The notes below the pieces were generated by a model, which was not told the DNA's origin, made no database searches, and saw nothing but the letters and a program-made list of their open reading frames with translations. The translations under genes and the position numbers were made by a program. DNA of 46,235 nucleotides from JADHLK01 sp038131695 (lineage in GTDB: Bacteria; Pseudomonadota; Alphaproteobacteria; Puniceispirillales; Puniceispirillaceae): positions 1 to 46,235 of the forward strand of contig JAYPQA010000075.1 of assembly GCA_038131695.1 (NCBI GenBank), read 5' to 3'. Position 1 is the stretch's first letter; every line of letters starts with the position of its first letter. Below are positions 37,396-45,633 of this stretch, piece after piece.

Positions 37396-38247
37396 TTACC
37401 CCAACCGGGCCAGCCAATCCCGCAAGGGTTCTCCCAAATCCGCGCGCGCCAGCCCAAAGGCAATATTGGCTTTCAAAAACCCCAGCTTGGAGCCGCAATC
37501 AAAACGTTCACCGGAAAAGCGCAGCCCATGAAACGGGGCCGCCCCAATGCGGGCCGCCAGCGCATCGGTCAGCTGAATTTCGCCGCCCGCCCCGGTTTCC
37601 TGCTTGTCCAGCTGGTCAAACACGCCCGGCTCAATAATATAGCGGCCCACCACTGCCAGCCTGGACGGGGCCTGTTTCGGGTCCGGCTTTTCCACCAGCC
37701 CCTGGACTTCCACCAGCTGCCCGTCATCATGGCCGGGGGTGACAATCCCATAGGAGCCGGTTGCCTCGCCCTCCACCTCCATTACCGCGACCATATTGCC
37801 GCCCGGCCAGTGCGCGACCATTTCAGCCAGCGCAGGCTGGCCTAATATCAAATCATCAGCCAGCAAGATAGCCACCGGCTCGGAGCCGGTCAGATTGCGC
37901 GCGCACCAGACAGCATGGCCCAGCCCGGCCGGTTCCTGCTGGCGCACATAAGAGACCGCGCCCGGATTTTTCATCATCGCCTGAACCAGACTCAGCGCCT
38001 CTGTCTTGCCCTTCGCCTGAAGCACCGCTTCCAGCTCGGTTGAGTGGTCAAAATGATCCTCAATCGCGGTTTTGTTGCGACCGGTTACAAAGATGAATTC
38101 CTCTATCCCGGCAGCGGCGGCCTCTTCCACCGCATATTGAATCAGCGGCTTGTCCACAACTGGCAGCATTTCCTTTGGCAAGGCCTTGGTTGCTGGCAAA
38201 AACCGGGTTCCCAAACCCCCGACGGGAAAAATAGCCTTGCGAATCAT
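37396..38247 (-). CDS. galU: UTP-glucose-1-phosphate uridylyltransferase
   Basis: Makes UDP-glucose from UTP and glucose 1-phosphate. The 283-aa protein starts MIRKAIFPVGGLGTRFLPAT, with the nucleotide-binding GGLGTRFLPATKALPKEML. EFIFVTGRNKTAIEDHFD, GLGHAVWCARNLTGSEPVAI, LLADDLILGQPAL and IEPGVFDQLDKQETGAGGEI complete the family signature. GGAAAGAGAATGAC precedes the ATG. It is divergent from the gmhA-like gene and lies 33 nt before the phosphohexomutase gene on the same strand, so GalU and the mutase likely form one transcript leading to UDP-glucose. The frame is intact. Confidence 0.95.
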   Translation of the reverse strand: MIRKAIFPVGGLGTRFLPATKALPKEMLPVVDKPLIQYAVEEAAAAGIEEFIFVTGRNKTAIEDHFDHSTELEAVLQAKGKTEALSLVQAMMKNPGAVSYVRQQEPAGLGHAVWCARNLTGSEPVAILLADDLILGQPALAEMVAHWPGGNMVAVMEVEGEATGSYGIVTPGHDDGQLVEVQGLVEKPDPKQAPSRLAVVGRYIIEPGVFDQLDKQETGAGGEIQLTDALAARIGAAPFHGLRFSGERFDCGSKLGFLKANIAFGLARADLGEPLRDWLARLG

Positions 38248-38421
38248 GTCATTCTCTTTCCGGCAAAAGCTGGTATTGGGCTTGCAGCCTCCCTCTTAAA
38301 GCGGCATAAACAGCCGGTCAAGCAATGCGTGGATACGGGCCGGGCAATTTGCAGCCCTGCTCACAAAAGCGGCAGTTTTCTGCTATACAGGTTGCAGAGG
38401 CAAAACAAGGCGGCTGAAAGA

Positions 38422-38994
38422 ATGATAAAATCCCTGCTGGAAACCTCGGCTGAGGTGAAAAAACAAACAGCTGAACAGTGCAGCCGGGAGGCTGAGGCCG
38501 CCGCCCGGCTTGTCGCAGACAGTCTGGCAGCGGGCGGCAAGCTGATGCTGTGCGGCAATGGCGGCTCGGCAGCTGACAGCCAGCATCTGGCAGCTGAATT
38601 TGTGGCGACGCTGGATCACACAAAACCGCGCCCGGGCCTGGCGGCGCTCGCCCTGACAACCGACACCTCCCTGCTGACCGCCTGGTCGAATGATTTTGGC
38701 TTTCAGGGAGTGTTTGCCCGCCAGATAGAGGCGCTCGCCCAGCCTGCTGATATTCTGCTGGCCCTGTCCACCAGCGGCAATTCAAAAAATATTGTTGAGG
38801 CTGTCACAACAGCGCAAAAAATGGCTGTTAAAACCATTGTGATGACCGGGGCAGGCGGCGGCCAGCTGGCCGGTCTGGCGGATATTGTGATCAGGGTGCC
38901 GAGCCAAACAGTGATGCATATTCAAGAAGCGCATATCGCGCTGGGCCATGCGATCACGGCGCGCACCGAACAGCTGCTGGCTGAGAGGGGTTGA
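38422..38994 (+). CDS. gmhA: SIS-domain phosphoheptose isomerase (GmhA-like)
   Basis: Converts sedoheptulose 7-phosphate to D-glycero-manno-heptose 7-phosphate for LPS core heptose. The 190-aa product from the ATG at 38422 contains KLMLCGNGGSAADSQHLAAE, the SIS sugar-phosphate site; LTAWSNDFGFQGVFARQIEA; LLALSTSGNSKNIVEAVTTA; and VPSQTVMHIQEAHIALGHAI with the conserved Gln-Glu-x-His. A longer frame reaches back to 38044 through the galU start region but is unrelated, and GAAAG lies just before 38422. Other members of this family act on other sugars, so the name rests on overall pattern. It is followed by ugd. The frame is intact. Confidence 0.88.
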   Translation: MIKSLLETSAEVKKQTAEQCSREAEAAARLVADSLAAGGKLMLCGNGGSAADSQHLAAEFVATLDHTKPRPGLAALALTTDTSLLTAWSNDFGFQGVFARQIEALAQPADILLALSTSGNSKNIVEAVTTAQKMAVKTIVMTGAGGGQLAGLADIVIRVPSQTVMHIQEAHIALGHAITARTEQLLAERG

Positions 38995-39037
38995 TCGGCA
39001 ACATAAAGGGCCGAGGCAGGGTGAAGGAGAGCAAAGC

Positions 39038-40342
39038 GTGAAAATCGTCATGATTGGCACAGGCTATGTCGGGCTGGTATCCGGGGCGTGTTTTTCTGAA
39101 TTCGGCTTTGAGGTCACTTGTGTGGACAAGGATCAGGCCAAGATTGATATGCTGATTGCCGGCCAGATACCGATTTATGAGCCGGGTCTGGAAGATCTGG
39201 TGGCCCGCAACCACAAGGCAGGCCGCCTCAGCTTTACCACCCGCATGGAAGAGGCCGTTGCCGCAGCAGATGCGGTCTTTATCGCGGTGGGCACCCCAAC
39301 CCGCCGCGGGGATGGCCATGCTGACCTTAGCTTTGTCTATGCCGCTGCTGAGGAAATAGCCGCCAACCTGTCCGGCTATACGGTGGTGGTCACAAAATCC
39401 ACCGTGCCGGTCGGCACCGGCAGACAGGTTGAGGCGATTATCAAAAAAGCCCGTCCGGATGCTGATTTTGATGTAGCCTCAAATCCGGAATTTCTGCGCG
39501 AAGGCTCTGCCATTCCTGATTTTATGCGCCCGGATCGGGTGGTGGTAGGCTGTGAGACAGAGCGGGCGGAAAAACTGATGGCCAGCCTGTATGCCCCGCT
39601 CTATCTCATCGAAACGCCGGTTCAATTTACCGGCCTTGAGACTGCTGAGTTGATCAAATATGCGGCCAACGCCTTTCTGGCAGTCAAGATTCCTATATCA
39701 CCAGATTGCCGATCTGTGTGAGCGAGACCGGGGCAGATGTCCATGCGGTGGCCAAGGGGATGGGGCTGGACAAGCGCATTGGCAGCAAATTTCTGCATCG
39801 GGCCGGGCTATGGCGGCTCTTGTTTTCCCAAGGATACGCTGGCGCTGGTCAAAACAGCTGAGCAGCACGCGATTGATTTGTCACTTGTCTCGCAAGTTGT
39901 GGCCTATAACCAGGCGCGCAAGCAGGCGATGGCCGGGCGGGTCAAGGCCGCCCTTGGCGGGTCTGTGGCAGGCTGCAATATCGCCGTGCTGGGATTGGCC
40001 TTCAAGCCGGAGACAGATGATATGCGGGAGAGCCCGGCCCTTGATATGATCCCGCTGCTGCTGGCAGACGGGGCTGAGGTGACCGCCTATGATCCAGCCG
40101 CGATGGAAGAGGCGGCCAGGCTCCTGCCAGACCAGCTGGCCTATGCGGGCAGCGCGGCAGACTGTCTGGCCGGGGCGGATGCGGCGGTTCTGCTGACCGA
40201 ATGGAATGAGTTCCGCGCCCTGACCCCTCAAAGCTTTATTGATCAGATGAAAGGCCGGGTGCTGGTGGATTTGCGCAATGTCTATGATCCCCGGCAGATG
40301 CGGGCGGCCGGGCTGACCTACAGCTCTATCGGGCGGGCCTAG
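39038..40342 (+). pseudogene. ugd: UDP-glucose 6-dehydrogenase, several indels around 39685-39810
   Basis: Oxidises UDP-glucose twice to UDP-glucuronate. The GTG at 39038, after GAAGGAGAGC, gives VKIVMIGTGYVGLVSGACFS, the NAD-binding motif. IPIYEPGLEDLVARN, VVTKSTVPVGTGRQVEAIIK and SNPEFLREGSAIPDFMRPDR follow cleanly to ELIKYAANAFLAVKI. Two deletions near 39685-39700 break SYINQIADLCE, and another near 39805 garbles the catalytic GPGYGGSCFPKD; there it reads RAGLWRLLFSQGYAG in one frame and YGGSCFPKDT in the other. From 39830 the frame is clean: NIAVLGLAFKPETDDMRESP to the end at 40342. The reconstructed length, about 435 aa, is normal. It takes its substrate from GalU, encoded nearby. Confidence 0.88.
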
Positions 40343-40611
40343 CTGAACAGCAGGTCCGGCAGCCATGTCGTTAAGTCCGGGAACAGCCAGAACAGGTAAA
40401 GCGCTATCAGCTGCAAGATAATAAAAGGCAGCACGCCGATATAAATATCGCGCGTCTTCACCTCTGGCGGGGCCACACCGCGCAGATAGAACAGCGCAAA
40501 GCCAAAGGTCGGGGTCAAAAAGCTGGTCTGCAAATTGACCGCGATCATGATACCCAGCCAGACTGGATCAAACCCCATCGCGATCAGAACCGGCCCGACC
40601 AGCGGCACCAT
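40339..40611 (-). pseudogene. TRAP transporter large permease (DctM), C-terminal remnant
   Basis: DctM is a 12-helix membrane subunit of TRAP uptake systems for organic acids. Only the last 90 residues remain: MGFDPVWLGIMIAVNLQTSF, then LTPTFGFALFYLRGVAPPEV and IYIGVLPFIILQLIALYLFW with the final helix. These are the family's conserved C-terminal motifs. The frame begins with MVPLVGPVLIA in the middle of the normal protein. Upstream of 40611 no earlier part is found: the sequence runs into the gap before gap. No dctP or dctQ is present. It overlaps the ugd stop by 4 nt. It is a leftover of a larger locus. Confidence 0.72.
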
Positions 40612-40928
40612 GATGTGTGTCTCCCTTGCATCAATGGCTTATGCGTTTAAGATGGCCTGTGATTAGTCAGGCCGACCATTCCCCCCGATTCAAATTACAA
40701 TGAATAGGAAAACTCTACCCAGAGTCAAGTTTTGCGCATGTTGTGCCATTCTATCCTGCCCGAAAGGCCTCTTTCAGCCTGACGGCGAATAATCTCGACA
40801 AATCGCCGGTTTTTTCAAATTTGGGCTGGACTTTATGGCCGTTCTGGCCGATTGAAAGGGCACTCAATTACGGACGGCCCGGCAGGCCGCATCACCGACT
40901 TATTCACCGCCAACAGAAAGGCAAGGCA
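40612..40928. promoter_or_regulatory. Intergenic region before gap
   Basis: This 317-bp stretch separates the TRAP remnant and gap. The first half is AT-richer than the surroundings. GATTC near 40687 and GAGTC near 40721 are possible CcrM targets. I see no convincing -35/-10 pair and no gene. The gap frame can be read upstream to 40743, but that part has no family similarity. Confidence 0.35.
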
Positions 40929-41933
40929 ATGAGCTTGAGAATCGCCATTAACGGTTTTGGACGCATTGGCCGCAATGTCATGCGCGCCTATATTGAGGGG
41001 CACTGGCCGGGCATAGAGATTGTAGCGGTCAATGGTCTTGGCTCTCTCGAACAGGCGGCCTTTTTGCTGGAGATGGATTCGGTGCATGGCCGGCTGGCCA
41101 GCCCGGTTGCGATTTCAAGCGGCTCTTTTGATGCGGGCAGCGGGCCGGTGCGCTATGTCTCTGAGGCGAATCCGGCCAATCTGGATTGGGGCGCGCTGGG
41201 CGTTGATCTGGTGATGGAATGTTCCGGCAAATTCACCGACCGTGACAAGGCCGCCTTGCATCTGCAATCAGGGGCCAGCCGGGTGCTGGTCTCGGCCCCG
41301 TCCAAGGGGGCTGACCTGACCGTTGTCTATGGCATCAATCACCAGATGATTGGCGCGGATCACCAGGTGATCTCAAACGCCTCCTGCACGACAAATTGTC
41401 TGGCCCCGGTGGCCCAGGTGCTGCATCAGCTGGGCGGCATCCAGCAGGGTTTCATGACCACCATTCATTCCTATACAGGTGATCAGCGCCTGTTGGATGC
41501 GGATCATTCAGACCCCTACCGGGCGCGCGCTGCCGGCCTGAACATGATCCCGACCACGACCGGGGCGGCCAAGGCTGTCGGTCTGGTTCTGCCAGAGTTG
41601 AACGGCAAGCTGGACGGGGTAGCGATACGGGTGCCGACCCCGAATGTGTCGGCTGTTGATCTGACGGCTGTCACCGACCGCAAGCTGACAGCTGAGCAGG
41701 TCAATGAGGCGTTGGTCGCGGCTGCTGAATCCGGGCCGCTAGCCGGGGTGCTGGCGACCACAGACCGGCCGCTGGTTTCCTCAGACCTCAATCATCATCC
41801 GGCTTCTTCCATCTGTCATCTGGATCAGACGCGGGTTATGCCCGATGGCATGGTGCGGGTCTTTAGCTGGTATGACAATGAATGGGGCTTTTCCAACCGG
41901 ATGCTGGATGTGGCGCGCCAGATAGCCGCCTGA
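40929..41933 (+). CDS. gap: Glyceraldehyde-3-phosphate dehydrogenase, type I
   Basis: NAD(P)-dependent glycolytic and gluconeogenic enzyme. The 334-aa protein from the ATG at 40929 begins MSLRIAINGFGRIGRNVMRA, the Rossmann motif. VISNASCTTNCLAPVAQVLH carries the catalytic Cys. TTIHSYTGDQRLLDADHSDP, GLNMIPTTTGAAKAVGLVLP and SWYDNEWGFSNRMLDVARQI follow in the standard order. The frame can be extended upstream to 40743 without similarity, so the later start is chosen. No transketolase or phosphoglycerate kinase gene is adjacent, unlike many alphaproteobacteria. The frame is intact. Confidence 0.96.
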   Translation: MSLRIAINGFGRIGRNVMRAYIEGHWPGIEIVAVNGLGSLEQAAFLLEMDSVHGRLASPVAISSGSFDAGSGPVRYVSEANPANLDWGALGVDLVMECSGKFTDRDKAALHLQSGASRVLVSAPSKGADLTVVYGINHQMIGADHQVISNASCTTNCLAPVAQVLHQLGGIQQGFMTTIHSYTGDQRLLDADHSDPYRARAAGLNMIPTTTGAAKAVGLVLPELNGKLDGVAIRVPTPNVSAVDLTAVTDRKLTAEQVNEALVAAAESGPLAGVLATTDRPLVSSDLNHHPASSICHLDQTRVMPDGMVRVFSWYDNEWGFSNRMLDVARQIAA

Positions 41934-41972
41934 CCCGGCCATAGCGGCCCCGGCCAGCCAGCCATTTTCAAT

Positions 41973-42015
41973 TTGACACACGCCCGTGTGACCCGGTGTA
42001 ATGACCCGGTGTAAT
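41973..42015 (+). promoter_or_regulatory. Promoter of the Rieske oxygenase gene with duplicated -10 segment
   Basis: TTGACA at 41973-41978 is followed after 18 bp by TGTAAT at 41997-42002, a good sigma-70-type pair. The 13-mer TGACCCGGTGTAA is repeated in tandem at 41989-42001 and 42002-42014, which creates a second TGTAAT at 42010-42015. Confidence 0.6.
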
Positions 42016-42061
42016 GATCTGGCTGGTCAGGCCATTTCGCACTATTTTGGGGAGTCGGGAA

Positions 42062-43087
42062 TTGGAATTTGTCCGCAATGCCTGGTATGTCGCTGGCTGG
42101 TCGTCTGAATTTTCTGGCGATTTGCAACCGCTTCAGATTCTGGATCAAAAGCTGGTTTTCTGGCGCCAGGCTGATGGCAGTCTGGCGGCGCTGGAAGATC
42201 GCTGCCCGCACCGGATGTTGCCGCTTTCTATGGGCAAGCTGCTGGAAGATGGCACGGTGCAATGCGGCTATCACGGGCTGACTTTTTCCGGGTCCGGGGC
42301 CTGTGTGCGGATACCGGGTCAGGATAATCTGCCTGCCTCAGCCTGTGTGCGCGCCTATCCGGTGGTTGAACGCCATCATATTGTCTGGGTCTGGATGGGG
42401 GATCCGGCCCTGGCAGATGAAGCCGCGATTTTCGATATGCCGGAATTTGACGCCGCGGGCTGGGCCGCCCATCAAGGCGATGCGCTGCATATTGCGGCCA
42501 ATTATCTGAATGTTGCGGAAAATCTGGTGGACCCGGCCCATGTCAGCTTTGTGCATCCAACCACGCTGGGCAGCAGTGCCAGTGAGGATGTGCCGGTATC
42601 AGCCGATGTTTCAGGCGAGGTGATCACCGCCTGGCGCTGGATTAAAAATGCCCCGCCGGTTGGGTTTTTCCGGGAATTTGCCGGTCTGGAGGGGATGGTG
42701 GATCGCTGGCATTATTATCATCTGCATCTGCCTTCGATTGCGGTGATTGATTTTGGCAGCGCGCCGGTCAGCGCAAATCTGTCCGAGGATGAGCGCGAAA
42801 AGGGCGTGCGGATCTATGCCTTGCATTTTCTGACCCCCGTCGGGGCGCATTACACGATTGACCGCTGGATGCATATCCGCAACAGCGCACTGGACAACCC
42901 GGCAGCGGCGGAAAAAATGGATGAACTGTTCCGCATTGCCTTTGCTGAGGATAAGGAAATTCTGGAAGCGGTCGAACAAAATGAGGCCGGGGCCAGTGCT
43001 GCACCCTTGCGTATCGCCATTGATCGCGGCCCGCTGGTCTATCGCAAGCGGATCGCAGAACGCATCGCCGCCGAACTGGCGGGCTAA
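42062..43087 (+). CDS. Rieske non-heme iron oxygenase, vanillate O-demethylase type
   Basis: Terminal oxygenase of a two-component Rieske system, probably an O-demethylase acting on an aromatic or similar ether. The N-terminal Rieske domain shows EDRCPHRMLPLSMGKLLEDG and TVQCGYHGLTFSGSGACVRI, that is CPH and CGYHG ligating the [2Fe-2S] centre. The catalytic domain holds NYLNVAENLVDPAHVSFVHP, whose two His and preceding Asp bind the iron. TTG at 42062, seven bases after GGGGAG, is preferred over the ATG at 42014 because that ATG overlaps the promoter -10. Then LEFVRNAWYVAGWSSEF matches the usual VanA start. No reductase (VanB) gene is adjacent. The substrate is unknown. The frame is intact. 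Confidence 0.85.
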   Translation: MEFVRNAWYVAGWSSEFSGDLQPLQILDQKLVFWRQADGSLAALEDRCPHRMLPLSMGKLLEDGTVQCGYHGLTFSGSGACVRIPGQDNLPASACVRAYPVVERHHIVWVWMGDPALADEAAIFDMPEFDAAGWAAHQGDALHIAANYLNVAENLVDPAHVSFVHPTTLGSSASEDVPVSADVSGEVITAWRWIKNAPPVGFFREFAGLEGMVDRWHYYHLHLPSIAVIDFGSAPVSANLSEDEREKGVRIYALHFLTPVGAHYTIDRWMHIRNSALDNPAAAEKMDELFRIAFAEDKEILEAVEQNEAGASAAPLRIAIDRGPLVYRKRIAERIAAELAG

Positions 43088-43096
43088 GGCTTTTTT
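43068..43096 (+). terminator. Weak terminator candidate after the Rieske oxygenase gene
   Basis: CCGCC (43068-43072), a 5-base loop and GGCGG (43078-43082) at the end of the gene are followed eight bases later by TTTTTT at 43091-43096. The stem is short and the gap to the T-run is longer than ideal. Confidence 0.3.
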
Positions 43097-43137
43097 GCTG
43101 GAATGACCGCGATGCTCCGGCTTCTTGAAAGGAAGTT

Positions 43138-43210
43138 TGGAGCGGGTGAGGGATTCGAACCCTCGACCCCAACCTTGGCAAGGTTGTGCTCTACCCTGAG
43201 CTACACCCGC
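43138..43210 (-). tRNA. tRNA-Gly(GCC), two bases shorter than usual
   Basis: The minus strand runs GCGGGTGTAGCTCAG to CACCCGCTCCA with encoded CCA at 43138-43140. The anticodon stem-loop CAACC-TTGCCAA-GGTTG displays GCC. The T-arm GAGGG-TTCGAAT-CCCTC pairs fully. Compared with the common alphaproteobacterial form, one base is missing in the D-loop (AGGGTA) and one at the junction of the T-stem and acceptor, leaving a six-base 3' acceptor strand or a shared C. It may be a functional short variant, a pseudo-tRNA or carry two sequence errors. Confidence 0.85.
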
Positions 43211-43284
43211 GCGGCAGGCCAGTATATATCCTGTCTGTTTGCCCGGTTCAAGCAAAAACCGTTCGGACCGCCCGATAACCGGTA

Positions 43285-44412
43285 TCAGCCTTTTGCGACC
43301 GCCCGGTTCAGCTGATCTGCGATATGCGCCTGCTCGGCCTCCGACAGATAGGGATGCATGGGCAGGGACAGCACGGTCTGGCTCAACGCCTCGGTCACTT
43401 CCAGCCCGCCGGCGGCAACCGGATAGGCTGCATAGGGGGCTTGTTTGTGCATGGGCACCGGATAGTAAATGGCGGTCGGAATGTCCGCCTCGGCCAGCTC
43501 TTGTTGCAGGCGGCTGCGATCGGTGCCGGCTGGCAGGCGCAGCGTATATTGGGCCCAGCTGCTGGTCGCCTGCTCTTTTAGGCTGGGGCAAATAACCCCA
43601 TCCAGCAGATCGGCATAGCGATCGGCCACCAGCTGGCGCAGCTGCAGCTCTTCTTCAAAAATCCCCAGCTTGGCCAGCAGCACCGCAGCCTGCATTGAAT
43701 CCAGCCGCGCGGTCATGCCAATCCGGTCATTGTGATATTTGTCCTGTCCCTGGCCATGCACCCGGGCAGAGCGCATCAGCGCGGCATAATCGGCATTATC
43801 GGTGAAACAGGCCCCGCCATCCCCATAACAGCCCAGCGGCTTGGCCGGGAAAAAGCTGGTGCAGCTGATATCGGCCAGCGAGCCGGTCTTGCGCCCGGCC
43901 CAGCTGCTGCCAAAAGACTGGGCCGCATCATCAATCAGCCACAGCCCGTGCTGTCTGGCAAAACCGGCCAGCCCGTCCATGTCAGCAGGCTGGCCGAACA
44001 GGCCAACCGCCATAATACCCACGACCTTGACACCGGCCCCCTCAGCTGCCGCCAGCGCCGCGTCCAGCCCAGCCGGGTCCAGATTGAAACTGTCTTCCTC
44101 CACCTCTGCAAAGATCGGGATCGCCCCCAGCATCGGCATCACCTCAGCAGAGGCGGTAAAGGTGAAGCTCGGCACAATCACCCCTTCCCCCGGCTTCAGC
44201 CCCAGAGCCATCAGGGCCAGCAGCAGGGCATCTGTGCCGGATGAACAGCTGACCACCTCGCCGCAGCCGGCCCAGCTGGCCAGTTCAGCTTCCAGCTCGG
44301 CGACCTCCGGCCCCATAATATAGGCCCCGTGATCCAGCACCCGCGCCAGACGCTGGTCAATCTCAGCACGCAGGCGCTTTTGTTGCGCAGCCAAATCAAT
44401 AAAGGGAATCAT
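43285..44412 (-). CDS. DegT/DnrJ/EryC1 sugar aminotransferase (WbpE-like)
   Basis: PLP-dependent transaminase that aminates keto-sugar nucleotides for surface glycans. The start at 44412 gives MIPFIDLAAQQKRLRAEIDQ, typical of the WbpE/WlbC group acting on UDP-2-acetamido-3-keto-glucuronate. VVSCSSGTDALLLALMALGL binds the cofactor phosphate. LWLIDDAAQSFGSSWAGRKT has the Asp that contacts the ring nitrogen, and SCTSFFPAKPLGCYGDGGAC carries the PLP Lys. The 376-aa length is normal. The start overlaps the stop of the upstream oxidoreductase gene by 4 nt (44409-44412), so the two are coupled. A longer frame opens at 44511 without similarity. The substrate assignment is inferred from pairing with that oxidoreductase. 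Confidence 0.88.
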   Translation of the reverse strand: MIPFIDLAAQQKRLRAEIDQRLARVLDHGAYIMGPEVAELEAELASWAGCGEVVSCSSGTDALLLALMALGLKPGEGVIVPSFTFTASAEVMPMLGAIPIFAEVEEDSFNLDPAGLDAALAAAEGAGVKVVGIMAVGLFGQPADMDGLAGFARQHGLWLIDDAAQSFGSSWAGRKTGSLADISCTSFFPAKPLGCYGDGGACFTDNADYAALMRSARVHGQGQDKYHNDRIGMTARLDSMQAAVLLAKLGIFEEELQLRQLVADRYADLLDGVICPSLKEQATSSWAQYTLRLPAGTDRSRLQQELAEADIPTAIYYPVPMHKQAPYAAYPVAAGGLEVTEALSQTVLSLPMHPYLSEAEQAHIADQLNRAVAKG

Positions 44413-45404
44413 TGCCGCAATTCTCCCATCTTTGCTTCCAGCATGGATAAAACCTCTTGCACTTGCAGGGCATCTTCGGCCCCGGTCGGGGCAGGCTGGC
44501 CGCTGGCACAAACTGTTGCAAAGCAGCTGATTTCAGCACGCAGCGGCTCAGCCTCGGCAACCGGCAGGCAAACCGGCTCGGCCCGCTCAATGTCAAACAG
44601 ATCACCGGCCTGGCGGATCGTATCGTGATACAGGATCAGCTTTTCCGGCCAAGGCTTGGTATCATCAAAAACCAGCGCACCCGCACTGCCTGTGACGGTC
44701 AACCGATGCTCCTTGTAGGGCGACATCCAGCTGGTTTGCAGCGCGGCCGTAACCCCGTCTGCAAAGCCCAGCCCAGCGGCCAGCCAGTCTGCCACCCCTT
44801 GCGTGATATGGCTGGCCGCAAAACAGCTGACCTGTTGCGGCATTGTGCCGGTGATCGCCAGAATCAGCGAGAGATCATGCGGGCAAAGATCATAGAGCAC
44901 CGATTCACTGGCCCGAATACGCCCCATCGCCAGACGGTTGGCCTGAATATGGCGCAGCTGGCCTATCGCCCCGGCTTCAATCTGGCGGCACAGTTCGGCA
45001 AAGGCCGGATGATAGCGGATCAAATGGCCAACCATGACCTGGCGGCCCGTTTCGTCTGCCACCCGGCATATTCGCTGGGCGGCAGGCAGCGAAAGGGCCA
45101 GCGGTTTTTCCACAAAAATATGCTTGCCAGCCTGCAGGGCCTGAATGGCCAGGCTTTCATGGGCGGCCGCTGAGGCGGCTATCAGCACCCCATCCAGCCG
45201 GTCATCCTCCAGAACCGCCTGCCATTCCCGCGCCGCACAGGAAAAATCGCGGGCAAAGCTGGCGGCGCGCTCGCGTTCGCTGTCACACACAGCTTCCAGC
45301 AGCCCCAGCGCGGCTACGTTGCGCGCAATATTGCGTCCCCACAACCCACACCCAATCAGCGCCAGACGGACCGCCTGATCGGCATCTGTGTTCTGTCTTG
45401 CCAT
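44409..45404 (-). CDS. Gfo/Idh/MocA oxidoreductase (WbpB/WlbA-like)
   Basis: NAD-dependent sugar dehydrogenase, probably oxidising the 3-hydroxyl of a UDP-N-acetyl-glucosaminuronate before transamination by its partner. The 331-aa protein has the Rossmann motif LALIGCGLWGRNIARNVAAL, then GKHIFVEKPLALSLPAAQRI, with the conserved EKP Lys of the family, and VMVGHLIRYHPAFAELC. YDLCPHDLSLILAITG provides the His/Asp segment typical of the catalytic site. It is followed by the WbpE-like gene with a 4-nt overlap. WbpA-, WbpD- and WbpI-like genes are not seen here, although ugd lies 5 kb away. The frame is intact. Confidence 0.85.
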   Translation of the reverse strand: MARQNTDADQAVRLALIGCGLWGRNIARNVAALGLLEAVCDSERERAASFARDFSCAAREWQAVLEDDRLDGVLIAASAAAHESLAIQALQAGKHIFVEKPLALSLPAAQRICRVADETGRQVMVGHLIRYHPAFAELCRQIEAGAIGQLRHIQANRLAMGRIRASESVLYDLCPHDLSLILAITGTMPQQVSCFAASHITQGVADWLAAGLGFADGVTAALQTSWMSPYKEHRLTVTGSAGALVFDDTKPWPEKLILYHDTIRQAGDLFDIERAEPVCLPVAEAEPLRAEISCFATVCASGQPAPTGAEDALQVQEVLSMLEAKMGELRQ

Positions 45405-45633
45405 GCGCTGTTCCTGTCTGGCCTGTCGATAGCCTGTGCTGAATTGCCCTTGCCTTAAACACCAAAGAAGGAATCGGCGTCAATCGTTGCTTTTTGTTAC
45501 TTTTCGGGAGCCGCCCGCCAGGCCGTATCCAATCCTTGCCGGGGGCGCTGCCAGCCCCTATATGATAGGCAGGCAAGAACCGGGCCGCCCGCCCCCGAAA
45601 CAAGACCGGGCCCGGATACAAAAAGGATAACAG
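45405..45633. promoter_or_regulatory. Divergent promoter region between the oxidoreductase and deacylase genes
   Basis: This 229-bp gap separates two divergent genes. I see no strong sigma-70 pair and no hairpin. AAAGGATAACAG near 45620 includes a plausible ribosome site for the rightward gene. Confidence 0.3.

Noticed and set aside
36241..37845. A rightward open frame of 534 codons opposite the phosphohexomutase and galU genes
   Set aside because: It spans two real leftward genes and resembles no known protein.
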